Counted from the first letter of the stretch, positions 1 to 9,451 are shown. The stretch: DNA of 64,000 bases from Chryseobacterium pennipullorum (GCF_003384725.1 NZ_QNVV01000006.1:152922-216921); one strand, 5' to 3'. The notes: generated by a model from the letters alone, not told the origin. A program made the numbers and translations.

Positions 1-3000
1 CGCCATCAATAAATACAGGGTCATTATTTTCATTGTATACGATAGTCTGAATCAAATCATTTTTATAGTTCTGAACTCCCTCTGCATTAAGAGACATTCC
101 CGTAGGCTGATATAATTTGGCTGAATTTTCAAATTTAATCTTTCCTATCTGGTTGTTCTCTGTAATCCTGCCTCTTACATCATATACATTGGTGTGCGAC
201 TGATTGGTAACAGGATTAGTCCATTTGATCAATCTGTCATTATCATCATAGGCAAAGGACTCCGTAATATTGAAATCTCCTGCTGTAACTCTTCCATTCA
301 ATCTGTTTTTAATCGCATCAAACTGATATTTGATATTTAATAGATTAGGCTTCACTGCCGATCCATGTTTTATTTCTGCTAAATAGCCATTGGAAAGGTT
401 ATAGTCACTAATCACATCTACGGCACCGAGTTTTGCTCTAAGCACCCGTCCCTTAGCATTGGTTTCGCTAAGCTCCCAAAGAATTTTTCCGGAATTTTTA
501 TCTTTTATCTGAGAAAGCTCTCCATTCCATGCGCTATATACATTTTCAATGGTTACTTTGGTAAGTACTCCTGAAGAGTACAATTGTTTTTCATAAGATA
601 TGACTCTCTGTTTGTCGTCATACGTAATTCCCTTCTGAATAAAGTATTTACCATTGCTGCTTTCTGAGGTTGAAAGCATCCTTCCCTGCGGGTCATATAC
701 GATATTAGAAGTATATGCTTTTCCTTTTGAAGTTCCGTTTTTAGAGGTAAGCCTCCCTTTATTGTCGTAACCGAATGAAATTAATTTATCGGTAGCCTGT
801 CCACCATCTAAGGTTGACAACTCCTTCTGAGCGACAAGCTGTCCAAAGTTGTTGTAGGAATATTCCTTTGTACCTTTAGGACTGATCACTTTTGCGGTCT
901 GTCCAAAACTGTTGTATTCATACTTATAAACGCCATTGGACGGGTCATTGAATTCTGTCTTTCTGCCCCAAACATCATACTTGCTAGTCACAACATTCCC
1001 GGCATATTGTGCCTGGATTTGTTCCCCTGCGGCATTATAGGAAAAATTAATAGTTCCCCCTTTATCAGTGGAAGAAATAATATTCCCTAATGCATCTTTG
1101 GTATTTGAAGTCGTTCTGGCATTACCATTCACTTCCCTTACAGTAGTCGTTAAACCTGAAACCGAAGTTTCTACTTGCTTTCCTACAAATGAAGTTGCTG
1201 TTACTTTTGCAGGGAAAACACTGTCATCATACACTAATGTATTCCATTGTGAAGCAGCCTGCCCCTCAAAATAAGGTTCGCTGGTTGCAATTTTTCTTCC
1301 CAACGCATCAAACTGGGTTTCTTCAGAAACATATTTCCCTTGTCCGAATGCTTTTGTTGATGTTTTATAGTTCTGACCGATTCTGTTGGTATATTCTATA
1401 GAAACATTGCCATCAGGATCGTATCGGAAAACCTTAACATTAGAGTCGTTATCTTTATCGTATTGGTAGGTGGTTGTTCCTTCCAGATTGGTTTTTGACG
1501 TAGATAGTTTACCCCACAGGTCATATCCGTTTACGGTAATATTTCCTAAAGGATCTGTTTTCTTGACAATTTGTCCCCAATCGTTATATTCAGTAGAGGT
1601 AACGAGTCCTAAATTATCTGTATGTTTAACTGCAAATCTTCCTTTTGGATCATACTCATTGACTGCAGTCTGGGTTTTAGCATCTATACTGTTGCTTACT
1701 ATTTTTTGGGTAATATTTCCAAATCCGTCATAATGATAAGCTTCCTGCAGATATCCTGTATTATCTCTGTTCCATGTTTTTAATGTTTTCAAGAGCCTAT
1801 TTTCATATCCATAGTCTTTTTTGGTCGATTTTACATCTCCATAGACCTGCATGATATCTGTTCGGGATTTAGGACGGCCAATAAAATAGTCTGTACCATT
1901 TGCTCCCGCATTGTGAAAGTATTCGAAATCAGAAGTCGTTAAAGCATATCCATTATTAATGGTCGTCACGCTCTGTTTCGGAAGATAATACTCTCCATAA
2001 ATAACAGAACTTGCTGTAGTGGTGCCGCTTAGGAAATCTTTACTCTTCGTATTTTTCGGAAAGATCGCCTGAACGATTTTAGGTTTGTCAGCTTCCGATA
2101 CTGCTCCGGTTACCACCTGACCATTCAACAATTTATCAGATTGATATACTGTATTTTTAAAGCTTAATAACTGACTGTTATTCTCTGATATATCAGTCGG
2201 GAATACATTATTTTCGTCATTCGTTCTGATCGTCCATTCTTTAACAGGAATTCCTTCCATCAAAGGATCAATCTCTGTTCCCGACCAGATTTTAGCATTC
2301 TCTAATCCTTGGGCATACCAGGAAGAACGGGCATTTTGTCTGTATCCAATGAATCCCCGTCCTGTATTATGATTCAAAAATCCCCTGTAGCGGAAATCCT
2401 GATAGACTACCTGTCCCTGTGGCAGGGTTTTATAGAACTGTGCAACCGCAAAGGATTTTGGTAATTTAGCTGATTCATAATACGGGTATTCTTCTTTTTT
2501 TACCGGCAAATAAAAATTAGCATTAACATCGGGATTTAGCTCTTTGTAAACAACATTAAGCTTGACACCCCCCTGTTCAATGGAATTGATTCTTGAAATC
2601 GTGGTGAGAGAAGGATGGTTATAATACTGGGCAAAGCTTTCTGTACAACCGGAACAATTAACCAGTTTTCCTACAAGTATTAATTGTTGGTGGGTATTGC
2701 TCATGGTAATCTGGCTAAAGGCAATTGCCTTCTGTGGATAACTGTTTGTCCATACTCTTGTCTTATAGAAAGTATATTTTCCGCTGGTATCTGTACCCTG
2801 GGCCATACTATAGTTATCGATCTTATTAAGCGAATAGACAGAAACCTGTGACAATGTATTTTCCTGGTCATTGTGAGCGTCCCACTCATGTTCTTCATAC
2901 TGAACTTCTGTTACGATAAGCTCAGATTTTCCGTCTCCGTCAATATCATTAACATCATAGTTGAAATAGCTAAGCTTCACACGATCACAACTGTTTCCTA

Positions 3001-5230
3001 GGAATCCTTTATGTTTATCCTGGAAGTAAACTGTTGCATTGGTTTTGAAAGGAGCCAAAGCAATCGTTGAAGACGTGAAGCTTTTCCCATTGGATATAAA
3101 TAGCCTCCATTGGTTGGTATTATTACTTACAGGAATCATGATATCAGCTTTGCTGTCACCATTAAAATCTGCAATAAAACTGTTTCCGTGCATATTTGTC
3201 AGGGACTGGCCAGCAAAATTACCAACCGGTGATCTGCTGTAGGTTCCTGAATATTTTACAATATTATATACACTCAGAATTTCCCCTGTTGAGGTTTTGA
3301 GCTCAATGATATCCTGTAGTCCATCCCCATTTAAGTCAGCGAAAAGCCTGGTAGGTTTGATACTGTTATTATTATACATCGTTGTTTCCTGATCGATAGC
3401 ATAGTAACTTGCATCGGGAGCTACCTGCTGATCCAGGTCATACAGTATCGTCGTATAAAAACGGGTTGTAGTAGTATAATCATTAGGATTGGTAGGCTGC
3501 TGTGGCAATCCTGTTCCGGAACCCGGATCTGTAGGATCTACAGGTTGAAAAATTCCCGGATCTGTACACGTTAATGTTCTGCTTACATTAAGTATTAATT
3601 CTGAAACACCATCACCATTGCGGTCATAGGCATTGGCAGAAACTGTAAAAAAGTTGTAATTACAGAACCACCCATCAATTTTATAGGTATCATCACCTAC
3701 AAAGTACTGGTCATATTGAAGGGTTTTCGAGTATTCAAATACCAGCTTTTGGGTGGCTATATCTACCGAAAAAATCTGAAGTTCGATATCCGACATATCT
3801 GGCTGGGAGGCGGCTTTTACCACGGGTACTACCAAACCGATATTGTTTTTAATGTAATTGTCTTTTTTAAAAGTAATGGGAGTGGCTTTATTAAAATCTC
3901 CCGAAGAAAATTTAGAAGCATCGTAGCTCAAGGTAAGCTCGGGAACATCTTTATATAGTGAGCTTTTGTACTTGAGTACTCCATTAGAGACAAACTCAAT
4001 ATAATCTGTTTCTCCATCCAGGTTAAAATCAGCATATTTTTTTGTTCCGCTTGTGGAACTGAATGACTGATAAGGAATATGTTCTGTCGTATTGTTTTGT
4101 TCATAGGTAAAAGTCACCGGATTGGCAGGTAGGTTTCCTGAATTATATTCCGTTATCTTTTTTGCAAACTGATAACTTGTACTGTTATCGACATATTCTA
4201 CAGCATATCTTTTAAACAATTTCCCATTCGTATTTACAGTAATATCATCTAATATTTTATCCTGCTGGAATTCTTCTCCCTGCAGGTAGTTGATTTCTTT
4301 AAATACTCTGTCCTTATATTGTAACAGAATTTCATTGAAATGCGGCTTATTCAGGGTCTCATTCCCACCCCAGGATATTGAAGTAAGAAGCGATTTTCGT
4401 CCGTCCAGAGGTCCTACAAATCCACTCAGCGAGCTATACCCATATGTAATATAATTGCCATGGACATCTTTCCACTTGGTAATATTATATTCCAAAGCAG
4501 GTCTTGTGTCTCCCTGACGATTGGTAAACGTTCGGTTATACCATGCCTGGGAACCATCTTCATACGTCACTTCCCAATAGTCGGGACCGGCGATATTCAA
4601 ACTGTTGCCTACTGACCTGAACCTGGCATTAGAATACTTTTCAGTAACGTATTCGGCTCCGTCTTTTCCATATTGCCCTGATTTCAGGATCAGTCTTTGT
4701 CCATTAAAGCTATAGACATCAGAATAATCCAATTGTATTCCTTTTACATCTCCATCTTTTTCAATGGTTTTTCCTATTCTTGAAATCGCTGTAATTCCTG
4801 AAATACTCCAGCCGTATCCGGCTATTCCGTTACCGGATCCGCTGGCGTACACCAGATTAATTTGAGGCGCTACAGTCTTCACCCCCGGAGGCAAAGCAAT
4901 AGGTAGGGTAAATTGCAATTGACCTCCGGCTGATACGTCAATATCTCCTTTGGTGTCATGAAAATTTACTCCTTCTCTTCCTGAGGTTCCGATGGGATTG
5001 GTTGCTCCGGCATTTGAGTCTGTGGGCCCTCCACCTGGATTTTCACTCGCAGGTCCGAGTTTTGCCACAAAAGGATTGGAAACAGTCCCCTGCGCATAAA
5101 ATCCCTGAGCCAGGACCACCGATTGTGGATCCTGAACTGTCCGGGAGGTTGTCTCCGGCTGGTAAAGTATGGTCTGTGAAAAGCCCATTACCGAACTCAG
5201 GGAGACTAATATTGTTGAAAATAATTTCAT
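1..5230 (-). CDS. SpvB/FG-GAP/RHS-repeat giant secreted protein (TcB/TcC-like), C-terminus outside window
   Basis: Frame is open from the ATG at 5230 to the window edge, giving the first 1743 residues; no stop is reached, so the C-terminus is missing. Residues 1-19 form a signal peptide. Residues about 60-180 match the SpvB start (a beta-rich stretch ending in GYGWSISGI). Residues about 390-800 contain repeated FG-GAP/VCBS calcium-loop motifs such as DFNLDGETD, DLNGDGLQD and DFNGDSKAD. From about residue 1080 onward there are YD-type RHS repeats (YDKDNDSN, YDPDGNV, YDNKGRL). This order matches the B/C parts of ABC toxins and secreted polymorphic-toxin carriers. In those families the variable tip is C-terminal, so the effector would lie to the left of this window. 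It is last in an operon with the three genes at 5344-7738. Function as a toxin carrier is inference. Confidence 0.85.
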   Translation of the reverse strand, partial: MKLFSTILVSLSSVMGFSQTILYQPETTSRTVQDPQSVVLAQGFYAQGTVSNPFVAKLGPASENPGGGPTDSNAGATNPIGTSGREGVNFHDTKGDIDVSAGGQLQFTLPIALPPGVKTVAPQINLVYASGSGNGIAGYGWSISGITAISRIGKTIEKDGDVKGIQLDYSDVYSFNGQRLILKSGQYGKDGAEYVTEKYSNARFRSVGNSLNIAGPDYWEVTYEDGSQAWYNRTFTNRQGDTRPALEYNITKWKDVHGNYITYGYSSLSGFVGPLDGRKSLLTSISWGGNETLNKPHFNEILLQYKDRVFKEINYLQGEEFQQDKILDDITVNTNGKLFKRYAVEYVDNSTSYQFAKKITEYNSGNLPANPVTFTYEQNNTTEHIPYQSFSSTSGTKKYADFNLDGETDYIEFVSNGVLKYKSSLYKDVPELTLSYDASKFSSGDFNKATPITFKKDNYIKNNIGLVVPVVKAASQPDMSDIELQIFSVDIATQKLVFEYSKTLQYDQYFVGDDTYKIDGWFCNYNFFTVSANAYDRNGDGVSELILNVSRTLTCTDPGIFQPVDPTDPGSGTGLPQQPTNPNDYTTTTRFYTTILYDLDQQVAPDASYYAIDQETTMYNNNSIKPTRLFADLNGDGLQDIIELKTSTGEILSVYNIVKYSGTYSRSPVGNFAGQSLTNMHGNSFIADFNGDSKADIMIPVSNNTNQWRLFISNGKSFTSSTIALAPFKTNATVYFQDKHKGFLGNSCDRVKLSYFNYDVNDIDGDGKSELIVTEVQYEEHEWDAHNDQENTLSQVSVYSLNKIDNYSMAQGTDTSGKYTFYKTRVWTNSYPQKAIAFSQITMSNTHQQLILVGKLVNCSGCTESFAQYYNHPSLTTISRINSIEQGGVKLNVVYKELNPDVNANFYLPVKKEEYPYYESAKLPKSFAVAQFYKTLPQGQVVYQDFRYRGFLNHNTGRGFIGYRQNARSSWYAQGLENAKIWSGTEIDPLMEGIPVKEWTIRTNDENNVFPTDISENNSQLLSFKNTVYQSDKLLNGQVVTGAVSEADKPKIVQAIFPKNTKSKDFLSGTTTASSVIYGEYYLPKQSVTTINNGYALTTSDFEYFHNAGANGTDYFIGRPKSRTDIMQVYGDVKSTKKDYGYENRLLKTLKTWNRDNTGYLQEAYHYDGFGNITQKIVSNSIDAKTQTAVNEYDPKGRFAVKHTDNLGLVTSTEYNDWGQIVKKTDPLGNITVNGYDLWGKLSTSKTNLEGTTTYQYDKDNDSNVKVFRYDPDGNVSIEYTNRIGQNYKTSTKAFGQGKYVSEETQFDALGRKIATSEPYFEGQAASQWNTLVYDDSVFPAKVTATSFVGKQVETSVSGLTTTVREVNGNARTTSNTKDALGNIISSTDKGGTINFSYNAAGEQIQAQYAGNVVTSKYDVWGRKTEFNDPSNGVYKYEYNSFGQTAKVISPKGTKEYSYNNFGQLVAQKELSTLDGGQATDKLISFGYDNKGRLTSKNGTSKGKAYTSNIVYDPQGRMLSTSESSNGKYFIQKGITYDDKQRVISYEKQLYSSGVLTKVTIENVYSAWNGELSQIKDKNSGKILWELSETNAKGRVLRAKLGAVDVISDYNLSNGYLAEIKHGSAVKPNLLNIKYQFDAIKNRLNGRVTAGDFNITESFAYDDNDRLIKWTNPVTNQSHTNVYDVRGRITENNQIGKIKFENSAKLYQPTGMSLNAEGVQNYKNDLIQTIVYNENNDPVFIDG

Positions 5231-5343
5231 ATCTGTCTAGTTTTATAATAATATTGTTAAAAGATAATGGAGAGTCGGAATTAAAATTTGGCAGGTGATC
5301 ACTTTTTCGACACCTCCTCAACCTTTACATTCCCGTCTTAATT

Positions 5344-5832
5344 TTATCTCTTGGTCACATTTCTGCTAAATACTCTGCCGTCTTTCAACGTAAAGCGCAG
5401 AATATAGATTCCCCAGTCATAACCGGTCATATTAATTTTAATCTGACGGTTGAGCCCGGGAATATTCTGTTGCTGAAACTTCCAGTGAACTGTACTGTGC
5501 TGATAGAGAGAAACGGATTCTATAAGTCCGTCCACTTCTTCCGTCCAGTCTATGGTCAGATAATCATTCACCGGAACCGGATACAATCTGATCTGCTTCC
5601 AGAAAGCTTTTTCGTCGATCGCTGATTCCTGTTTTGTAAGGGCGGCTGCTTTCGCAGGTTCTTCTACCTTTTCTTCTTTTTTTACGATTTCTTCAGGCGC
5701 TTTCTTACCTGCAGCATCAGGGCCCCGGTATCTCTGGTTTCCAGCCTCATCATACTTGAAGTAAACCTGGGTTTGTGAAAATCCCAGTGCCGCTATCAGT
5801 AGCGACAGCATGGAAAATAGTTTTGTTTTCAT
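5344..5832 (-). CDS. Small secreted protein with T9SS type A sorting-like C-terminal domain
   Basis: 162 residues. Residues 1-19 are a signal peptide ending in GFSQ. Directly after it comes a YDEAGNQ stretch of the kind found in RHS proteins. Residues about 45-75 are a charged Lys/Glu/Ala-rich linker. The C-terminal 80 residues start with LYPVPVNDYL and end in a beta-strand with Lys-Arg, which resembles a T9SS type A sorting domain (export through the type IX system and anchoring or release at the cell surface). There is almost no other domain, so it is a sorting domain on a short linker. It lies 113 bp upstream of the RHS gene and 5 bp downstream of the next gene, so they are probably co-transcribed. 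A role in exporting or displaying the RHS protein is inference. Confidence 0.7.
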   Translation of the reverse strand: MKTKLFSMLSLLIAALGFSQTQVYFKYDEAGNQRYRGPDAAGKKAPEEIVKKEEKVEEPAKAAALTKQESAIDEKAFWKQIRLYPVPVNDYLTIDWTEEVDGLIESVSLYQHSTVHWKFQQQNIPGLNRQIKINMTGYDWGIYILRFTLKDGRVFSRNVTKR

Positions 5833-5837
5833 GGGTT

Positions 5838-6671
5838 TTAATTTTTAAGTGTTACCAATTTCCGTAGTTGTTTTTTTAGTTCTTTAATCTCGTCAGCCTG
5901 TGATTTCAGCATTCTGTTTTCTTCCTGAAGCTGTTTGATATTTTTATTCTGCTCAATAGAATAGAGAGTAAGTTCTTCGATTTTCTGCAACAACTTTATC
6001 TGGAATTCGCCTACGTTTACCCCTTCTTTCTCCATTACTTTTGCTGAAGCAATTTCCGGCAGATGCTTTTTTTCTTTGATGTGTTTTTCAACATCTTCTA
6101 ATGTGGGAAGGTTGTAATTTTCATCGAATACAAAATCGGCAGTGGGGATTGCGGTTACTTTTACTTCTTTAGCTTCAAATTTTCCGTTTAGCAAAGCATT
6201 TCCATTCTCCCCATTAATGATGAATGATTTCCCCCAATCCCAATCATTGTCGGCAGGGGTTCTCGGCGCGATGTGAAGGCTTTTTCTGGTATCATCCGGA
6301 GTATGAAAGATCCATGAATTGCTTCCTGCACTTATTAAATCCAGAAATTTCACATTGCCGTTCACGTCAAGCTTTGCACCAGGAGAAACCGTTCCTATCC
6401 CAACATCACCACCTTCTGTAACCACCAATTTACGGTTCTGATGGTCTCCTTTTGAAACAACCCACTGTGTACCATGCACATCTCCAAAAAACCATCCGTT
6501 TTCTCCGTTAACAGCTTTTGTCTGGATACCTCTGACAAAACCGCCCACATCGGTGTTCCTTTTTAAAAATAAAGTAGGTGAATAACTTTCAATGGTCACT
6601 TCAGAAAATGTCTGTTGTCCCGAAGCCCATGCTGAAGCCAATACAGCTAATGCTAATAATTTTGTTTTCAT
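5838..6671 (-). CDS. Secreted tail-fibre-like protein with C-terminal coiled coil (paralogue 1)
   Basis: 277 residues. The signal peptide is MKTKLLALAVLASAWASG. The middle part has the VGIGTVSPGAKLDVNGNV pattern typical of bacteroidetal surface proteins related to phage tail fibres. The C-terminal third begins with TADFVFDENYNLPTLEDVEKH, continues with a HLPEIASAKVM segment and ends in a leucine/glutamine-rich coiled coil (about residues 225-277). This C-terminal module is common in Bacteroidota beside RHS proteins and resembles the S74 chaperone region of tail fibres, but I see no clear catalytic Ser/Lys pair. It is a tandem paralogue of the upstream gene, with 5-bp gaps on both sides. The function is unknown, perhaps adhesive or structural. 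Confidence 0.7.
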   Translation of the reverse strand: MKTKLLALAVLASAWASGQQTFSEVTIESYSPTLFLKRNTDVGGFVRGIQTKAVNGENGWFFGDVHGTQWVVSKGDHQNRKLVVTEGGDVGIGTVSPGAKLDVNGNVKFLDLISAGSNSWIFHTPDDTRKSLHIAPRTPADNDWDWGKSFIINGENGNALLNGKFEAKEVKVTAIPTADFVFDENYNLPTLEDVEKHIKEKKHLPEIASAKVMEKEGVNVGEFQIKLLQKIEELTLYSIEQNKNIKQLQEENRMLKSQADEIKELKKQLRKLVTLKN

Positions 6672-6676
6672 GTTTT

Positions 6677-7738
6677 TTATTTGATAAGTTTTTGTACTTG
6701 TTTTTTGAGTGCTGCAATTTCATCTGCCTGTGACTTAAGGCTCTTATTTTCTTGCTGTAATTGCTTAATCTGTCCGGATTGGGATTTAAGCTGTTTATTC
6801 TGTTCGATTGAATAGAGGGTAAGTTCTTCGATTTTCTGCAACAGTTTTATCTGGAATTCGCCTACGTTTACCCCTTCTTTCTCCATTACTTTAGCTGAAG
6901 CAATTTCCGGCAGATGCTTTTTTTCTTTGATGTGTTTTTCAACATCTTCTAATTTTGGAAGGTTGTACGCTTCATCAAAAACAAAATCGGCAGTTGGTGT
7001 CTGAGTTACTTTTATTTCTTTAGATTCAAATTTACCTTGCAGTGAAGCATTACCATTGCTGTGTAAAACTAAAGTTTGTTGCTTAACTCCTGTACTGGAA
7101 ACCAGATTAAAATTAATTTCATTATCCAGCAATCTAATGTACGAACCCCCTTTCGATGAATTGATTCTCTCCATACTTAATCCATTTGTATAATTAATGA
7201 TGTTATTTCCTAAACCTACTCCCGAATAAGTCATTCCCGGCTCGGAAGCCCACAACATTAAATCACCTGGTGCGTTACCACCATTATCAGCATGCACTAA
7301 GATTGTAGAACCAATATGTTTCCCATGTATAGAAAGCTTCTCCTGAGGCGAACTCGTATTGATTCCTATGTTTCCATTATCTGACAAGAACAACGGAATA
7401 TCACAAATACCTCCGGCACATCGATTTACAGCATCATATCGCATGAATGACAATCCTTTATTAAAGGAATTTCCTTTCCATATACTCCATTCTTTCACCT
7501 GACCAGGTTGTGTATATGAGTCGTCTACGAATCTTAATCCGGTTGGAATATACCCTCCGTTTCCTCTAATGATTGGAATGCTGCTATTTGCATTAATATC
7601 CAGAATACTTTCCGGATTATTTGTTCCAATACCAATAAAGCTATTAGAAGAAGTTTGTACTGTACCAGCTGGAGTGTATAGCTGCGCAGGGACAAGCGAT
7701 GACGCCAAAACAGCTAATGCTAATAATTTTGTTTTCAT
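6677..7738 (-). CDS. Secreted tail-fibre-like protein with C-terminal coiled coil (paralogue 2)
   Basis: 353 residues, first gene of the four-gene minus-strand operon. The signal peptide MKTKLLALAVLASS is nearly identical to that of the downstream paralogue, in DNA as well as protein. An IGIGTNNPESILDIN motif and a later IGINTSSPQEKLSI motif are the repeat units that precede the beta-helical stalk in this protein type. The last 110 residues (TADFVFDEAYNLPKLEDVEKH, HLPEIASAKVM, then a coiled coil) are almost the same as in the paralogue, while the central parts differ. It therefore has conserved ends with a variable middle. The molecular function is unknown. Confidence 0.7.
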   Translation of the reverse strand: MKTKLLALAVLASSLVPAQLYTPAGTVQTSSNSFIGIGTNNPESILDINANSSIPIIRGNGGYIPTGLRFVDDSYTQPGQVKEWSIWKGNSFNKGLSFMRYDAVNRCAGGICDIPLFLSDNGNIGINTSSPQEKLSIHGKHIGSTILVHADNGGNAPGDLMLWASEPGMTYSGVGLGNNIINYTNGLSMERINSSKGGSYIRLLDNEINFNLVSSTGVKQQTLVLHSNGNASLQGKFESKEIKVTQTPTADFVFDEAYNLPKLEDVEKHIKEKKHLPEIASAKVMEKEGVNVGEFQIKLLQKIEELTLYSIEQNKQLKSQSGQIKQLQQENKSLKSQADEIAALKKQVQKLIK

Positions 7739-8175
7739 GTTTTTTTATTTGATAAGTTTTTGTACTTTTTTGGATGTTTGACGGTTTTAACCCACAAACG
7801 ATTCATACCTTAATCTAAAGAAAAAGGATTTGTCTTTTGCCGCATAGTATCGGCAGTCCGCTATAATTTCAGGGGAATGAATAGAAATATAATTCTCATA
7901 GTTTTCAACTTAGTTTTCAGGGTGCAATTTAACATTTTTTAACAAACAAAATTCGATCATCTGATTTATTATCAATTTTAATATCTTCTGTGGTTATCAA
8001 TGGCAATCTTTTTCACAAAAGTATTTTGATACAGCGACAAAACATGTCGTATAAATTGAAGATGTTTAAAAAGTGGATAAGTGTTTTGTATGGTGACGGT
8101 TTATCATAGGAAAAGGCTGCTTCGAGATAAACAGCCTTTTTTAGATCATAGTGAAGTGACCAGAAGTCCATGTGT
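7739..8175. other. Intergenic region upstream of the RHS operon
   Basis: 437 bp without a supported gene. It is AT-rich and must hold the promoter of the RHS operon; an exact TAnnTTTG match on the minus strand occurs at 8026-8033 but lies almost 300 bp from the first start codon, so it is only a weak candidate. The right end contains the terminator of the neighbouring TonB-like gene. Confidence 0.4.
8111..8142 (-). terminator. Rho-independent terminator of the TonB-C-like gene
   Basis: The inverted repeat AAAAGGCTG ... CAGCCTTTT with a 12-nt loop lies 34 bp after the stop codon at 8176. It has A/T runs on both sides and could also stop plus-strand transcription. Confidence 0.7.
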
Positions 8176-8622
8176 TTACTTTTTATAGTGAAACGGAATT
8201 CTTACAATGTCCACTACTTTTTCACCCCGTTTATTCTTCCCGGCTGTCCATTTAATGTTCTCTGTTGATTTGATAGCAGCCATTTTCACTTCTGTATTGA
8301 GGGTTTCATTCTTACCGTAGGTTGAAATGTTGATCACATCCCCTTCACCGTTGACTTTTATAATAATTTCTGTATTCAGATTTTTGGACAGAGAGGCAAG
8401 AGCTTCTTTGTTAAGGTTCTGCTCGACCTTTTTTACAAATGTTTTATTTCCTTCCGGAAACTGAGCAGGAAAAGGATTAACCGGAGGTGCAGGAACCGAA
8501 AAATCCTGAGGCTGTCCCGATTCGTATTGATGAACCAGCTTCTGATCTTTCTTTACTTTTGTAGCCTGTGAAAATCCAGCAGTGGCGAAAGTGATGCTGA
8601 TCAATATTAAGGTTCTATTCAT
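8176..8622 (-). CDS. Secreted protein with TonB C-terminal-like domain
   Basis: 148 residues. Residues 1-19 are a signal peptide (ends AGFSQ). A proline-rich stretch (about residues 42-56, VPAPPVNPFPAQFPEG) leads into a domain starting FVKKVEQNLN and containing IIKVNGEGDVINI and a final WTAGKNKRGEKVVD..RIPFHY. That pattern is typical of TonB C-terminal domains, which contact TonB boxes of outer-membrane receptors. There is no N-terminal membrane anchor, so it would be a free periplasmic protein and not a complete energy transducer. It is monocistronic with its own terminator. Confidence 0.6.
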   Translation of the reverse strand: MNRTLILISITFATAGFSQATKVKKDQKLVHQYESGQPQDFSVPAPPVNPFPAQFPEGNKTFVKKVEQNLNKEALASLSKNLNTEIIIKVNGEGDVINISTYGKNETLNTEVKMAAIKSTENIKWTAGKNKRGEKVVDIVRIPFHYKK

Positions 8623-8840
8623 ATGGAGATTAATTTTAAAAAAAGATACAAATTTTAACGCTTCATCTTCATCATCGATTGGAAATATGATTTAATATGC
8701 ATTAACACAACGAAATGTCGAAAATACTTAAATATATCAGTTGAAACTTCCCGCCTAATAAAGAAATAAACTACAGTATTACATAGGAGATGCTATCTAA
8801 CTTTTAACAAATCAAGATCATAGTAAAATTAATATTTAAC

Positions 8841-8908
8841 GGAAATAGGATTCCACCTCAAAAACTGAGGTGTGTTACATTTAATTACAAAAGTGTCGAA
8901 ATAACAAA
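8841..8908. repeat. 68-bp dispersed repeat, copy 1
   Basis: By hand alignment 62 of 68 positions match the copy at 9683-9750, in the same orientation, and the last 37 are identical. The unit holds a perfect small hairpin (CACCTC ... GAGGTG, 7-nt loop) followed by an AT-rich tail with AAAAGTGTCGAAATAAC. Confidence 0.8.
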
Positions 8909-8967
8909 TTTGTCAACAATATAGTGCCTTCAAAATTAAAATATTGTTACGCGGTAAAAAAAATAAC

Positions 8968-9031
8968 TCCTGCTATTGGACAACACCCAAAAAGTTAGAC
9001 ACTTTTTAGGGGCAATCCACGAATGGCAGGA
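8968..9031. repeat. Long imperfect palindrome, possible IS3-type end remnant or terminator
   Basis: The arms TCCTGC.ATT..GGA and TCC.CGAATGGCAGGA enclose an inner perfect stem AAAAAGT-tagac-ACTTTTT. Read on the minus strand, the inner part GTGTCTAACTTTTTGGG resembles terminal repeats of IS3-family elements, and a T-run follows it, so it could equally act as the terminator of the lipoprotein gene that ends at 9056. No transposase is nearby. Confidence 0.5.
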
Positions 9032-9055
9032 AGTTTCTATTTTATTTGTAATTCA

Positions 9056-9451
9056 TTAGTTCTCCAAGGGCATAACTTCAATATTTACTTCCTGACCCTC
9101 TTTTAAATGTCCTGGATAATATAGATCTCCACCTAATACATCAGTACCTAACACAGAAATATCATATATTTTAGTGGAATCAATTTTGATTGTAGCTGAA
9201 CCTGTAGAATCCGTAATATATTCTCCAACTTTATTGAAGGTCTTCATTAAGTATCCTACTCCTTCTTTTCTAATAACTATAGTATCATGCTTATTAATTC
9301 TATGTTGTTTAGTCTTACTATCAATAGAGGTTATTTTTATAGTAATTTGATTCTTAGAATCATCTCTTTTACTACAACTTAAAATTAGAAATAGAAATAG
9401 AAATACAAAATTACTTGCTACCATTCTTGTTTTAAGGTTGTTGGATTGCAT
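9056..9451 (-). CDS. Small lipoprotein, possible immunity-type partner
   Basis: 131 residues. A hydrophobic stretch ends in LILSCSKRDD, a lipobox with the lipidated Cys at about residue 26. The rest is a beta-rich domain with no motif I recognise. The start could also be the Met at residue 10 (position 9424), which gives a more usual signal peptide. With the upstream start the gene overlaps the end of the frameshifted remnant at 9431-9682 by 21 bp. Such an overlap, and the position between two direct repeats, resembles toxin/immunity modules moved near RHS loci; this is inference only. Confidence 0.6.
   Translation of the reverse strand: MQSNNLKTRMVASNFVFLFLFLILSCSKRDDSKNQITIKITSIDSKTKQHRINKHDTIVIRKEGVGYLMKTFNKVGEYITDSTGSATIKIDSTKIYDISVLGTDVLGGDLYYPGHLKEGQEVNIEVMPLEN

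Larger units (their letters stand above)
8623..9055. other. Accessory-looking intergenic region
   Basis: 433 bp without a supported gene. It contains the first copy of the 68-bp repeat (8841-8908) and the long palindrome (8968-9031). The rest is AT-rich and featureless. Confidence 0.5.

Noticed and set aside
1068..1733. Plus-strand open frames of 68-87 codons
   Set aside because: They lie opposite the continuous RHS coding frame and have no family-like sequence.
5043..5321. Minus-strand frame of 92 codons
   Set aside because: It overlaps the start of the RHS gene in another frame; the RHS frame has a proper signal peptide and 1743 open codons.
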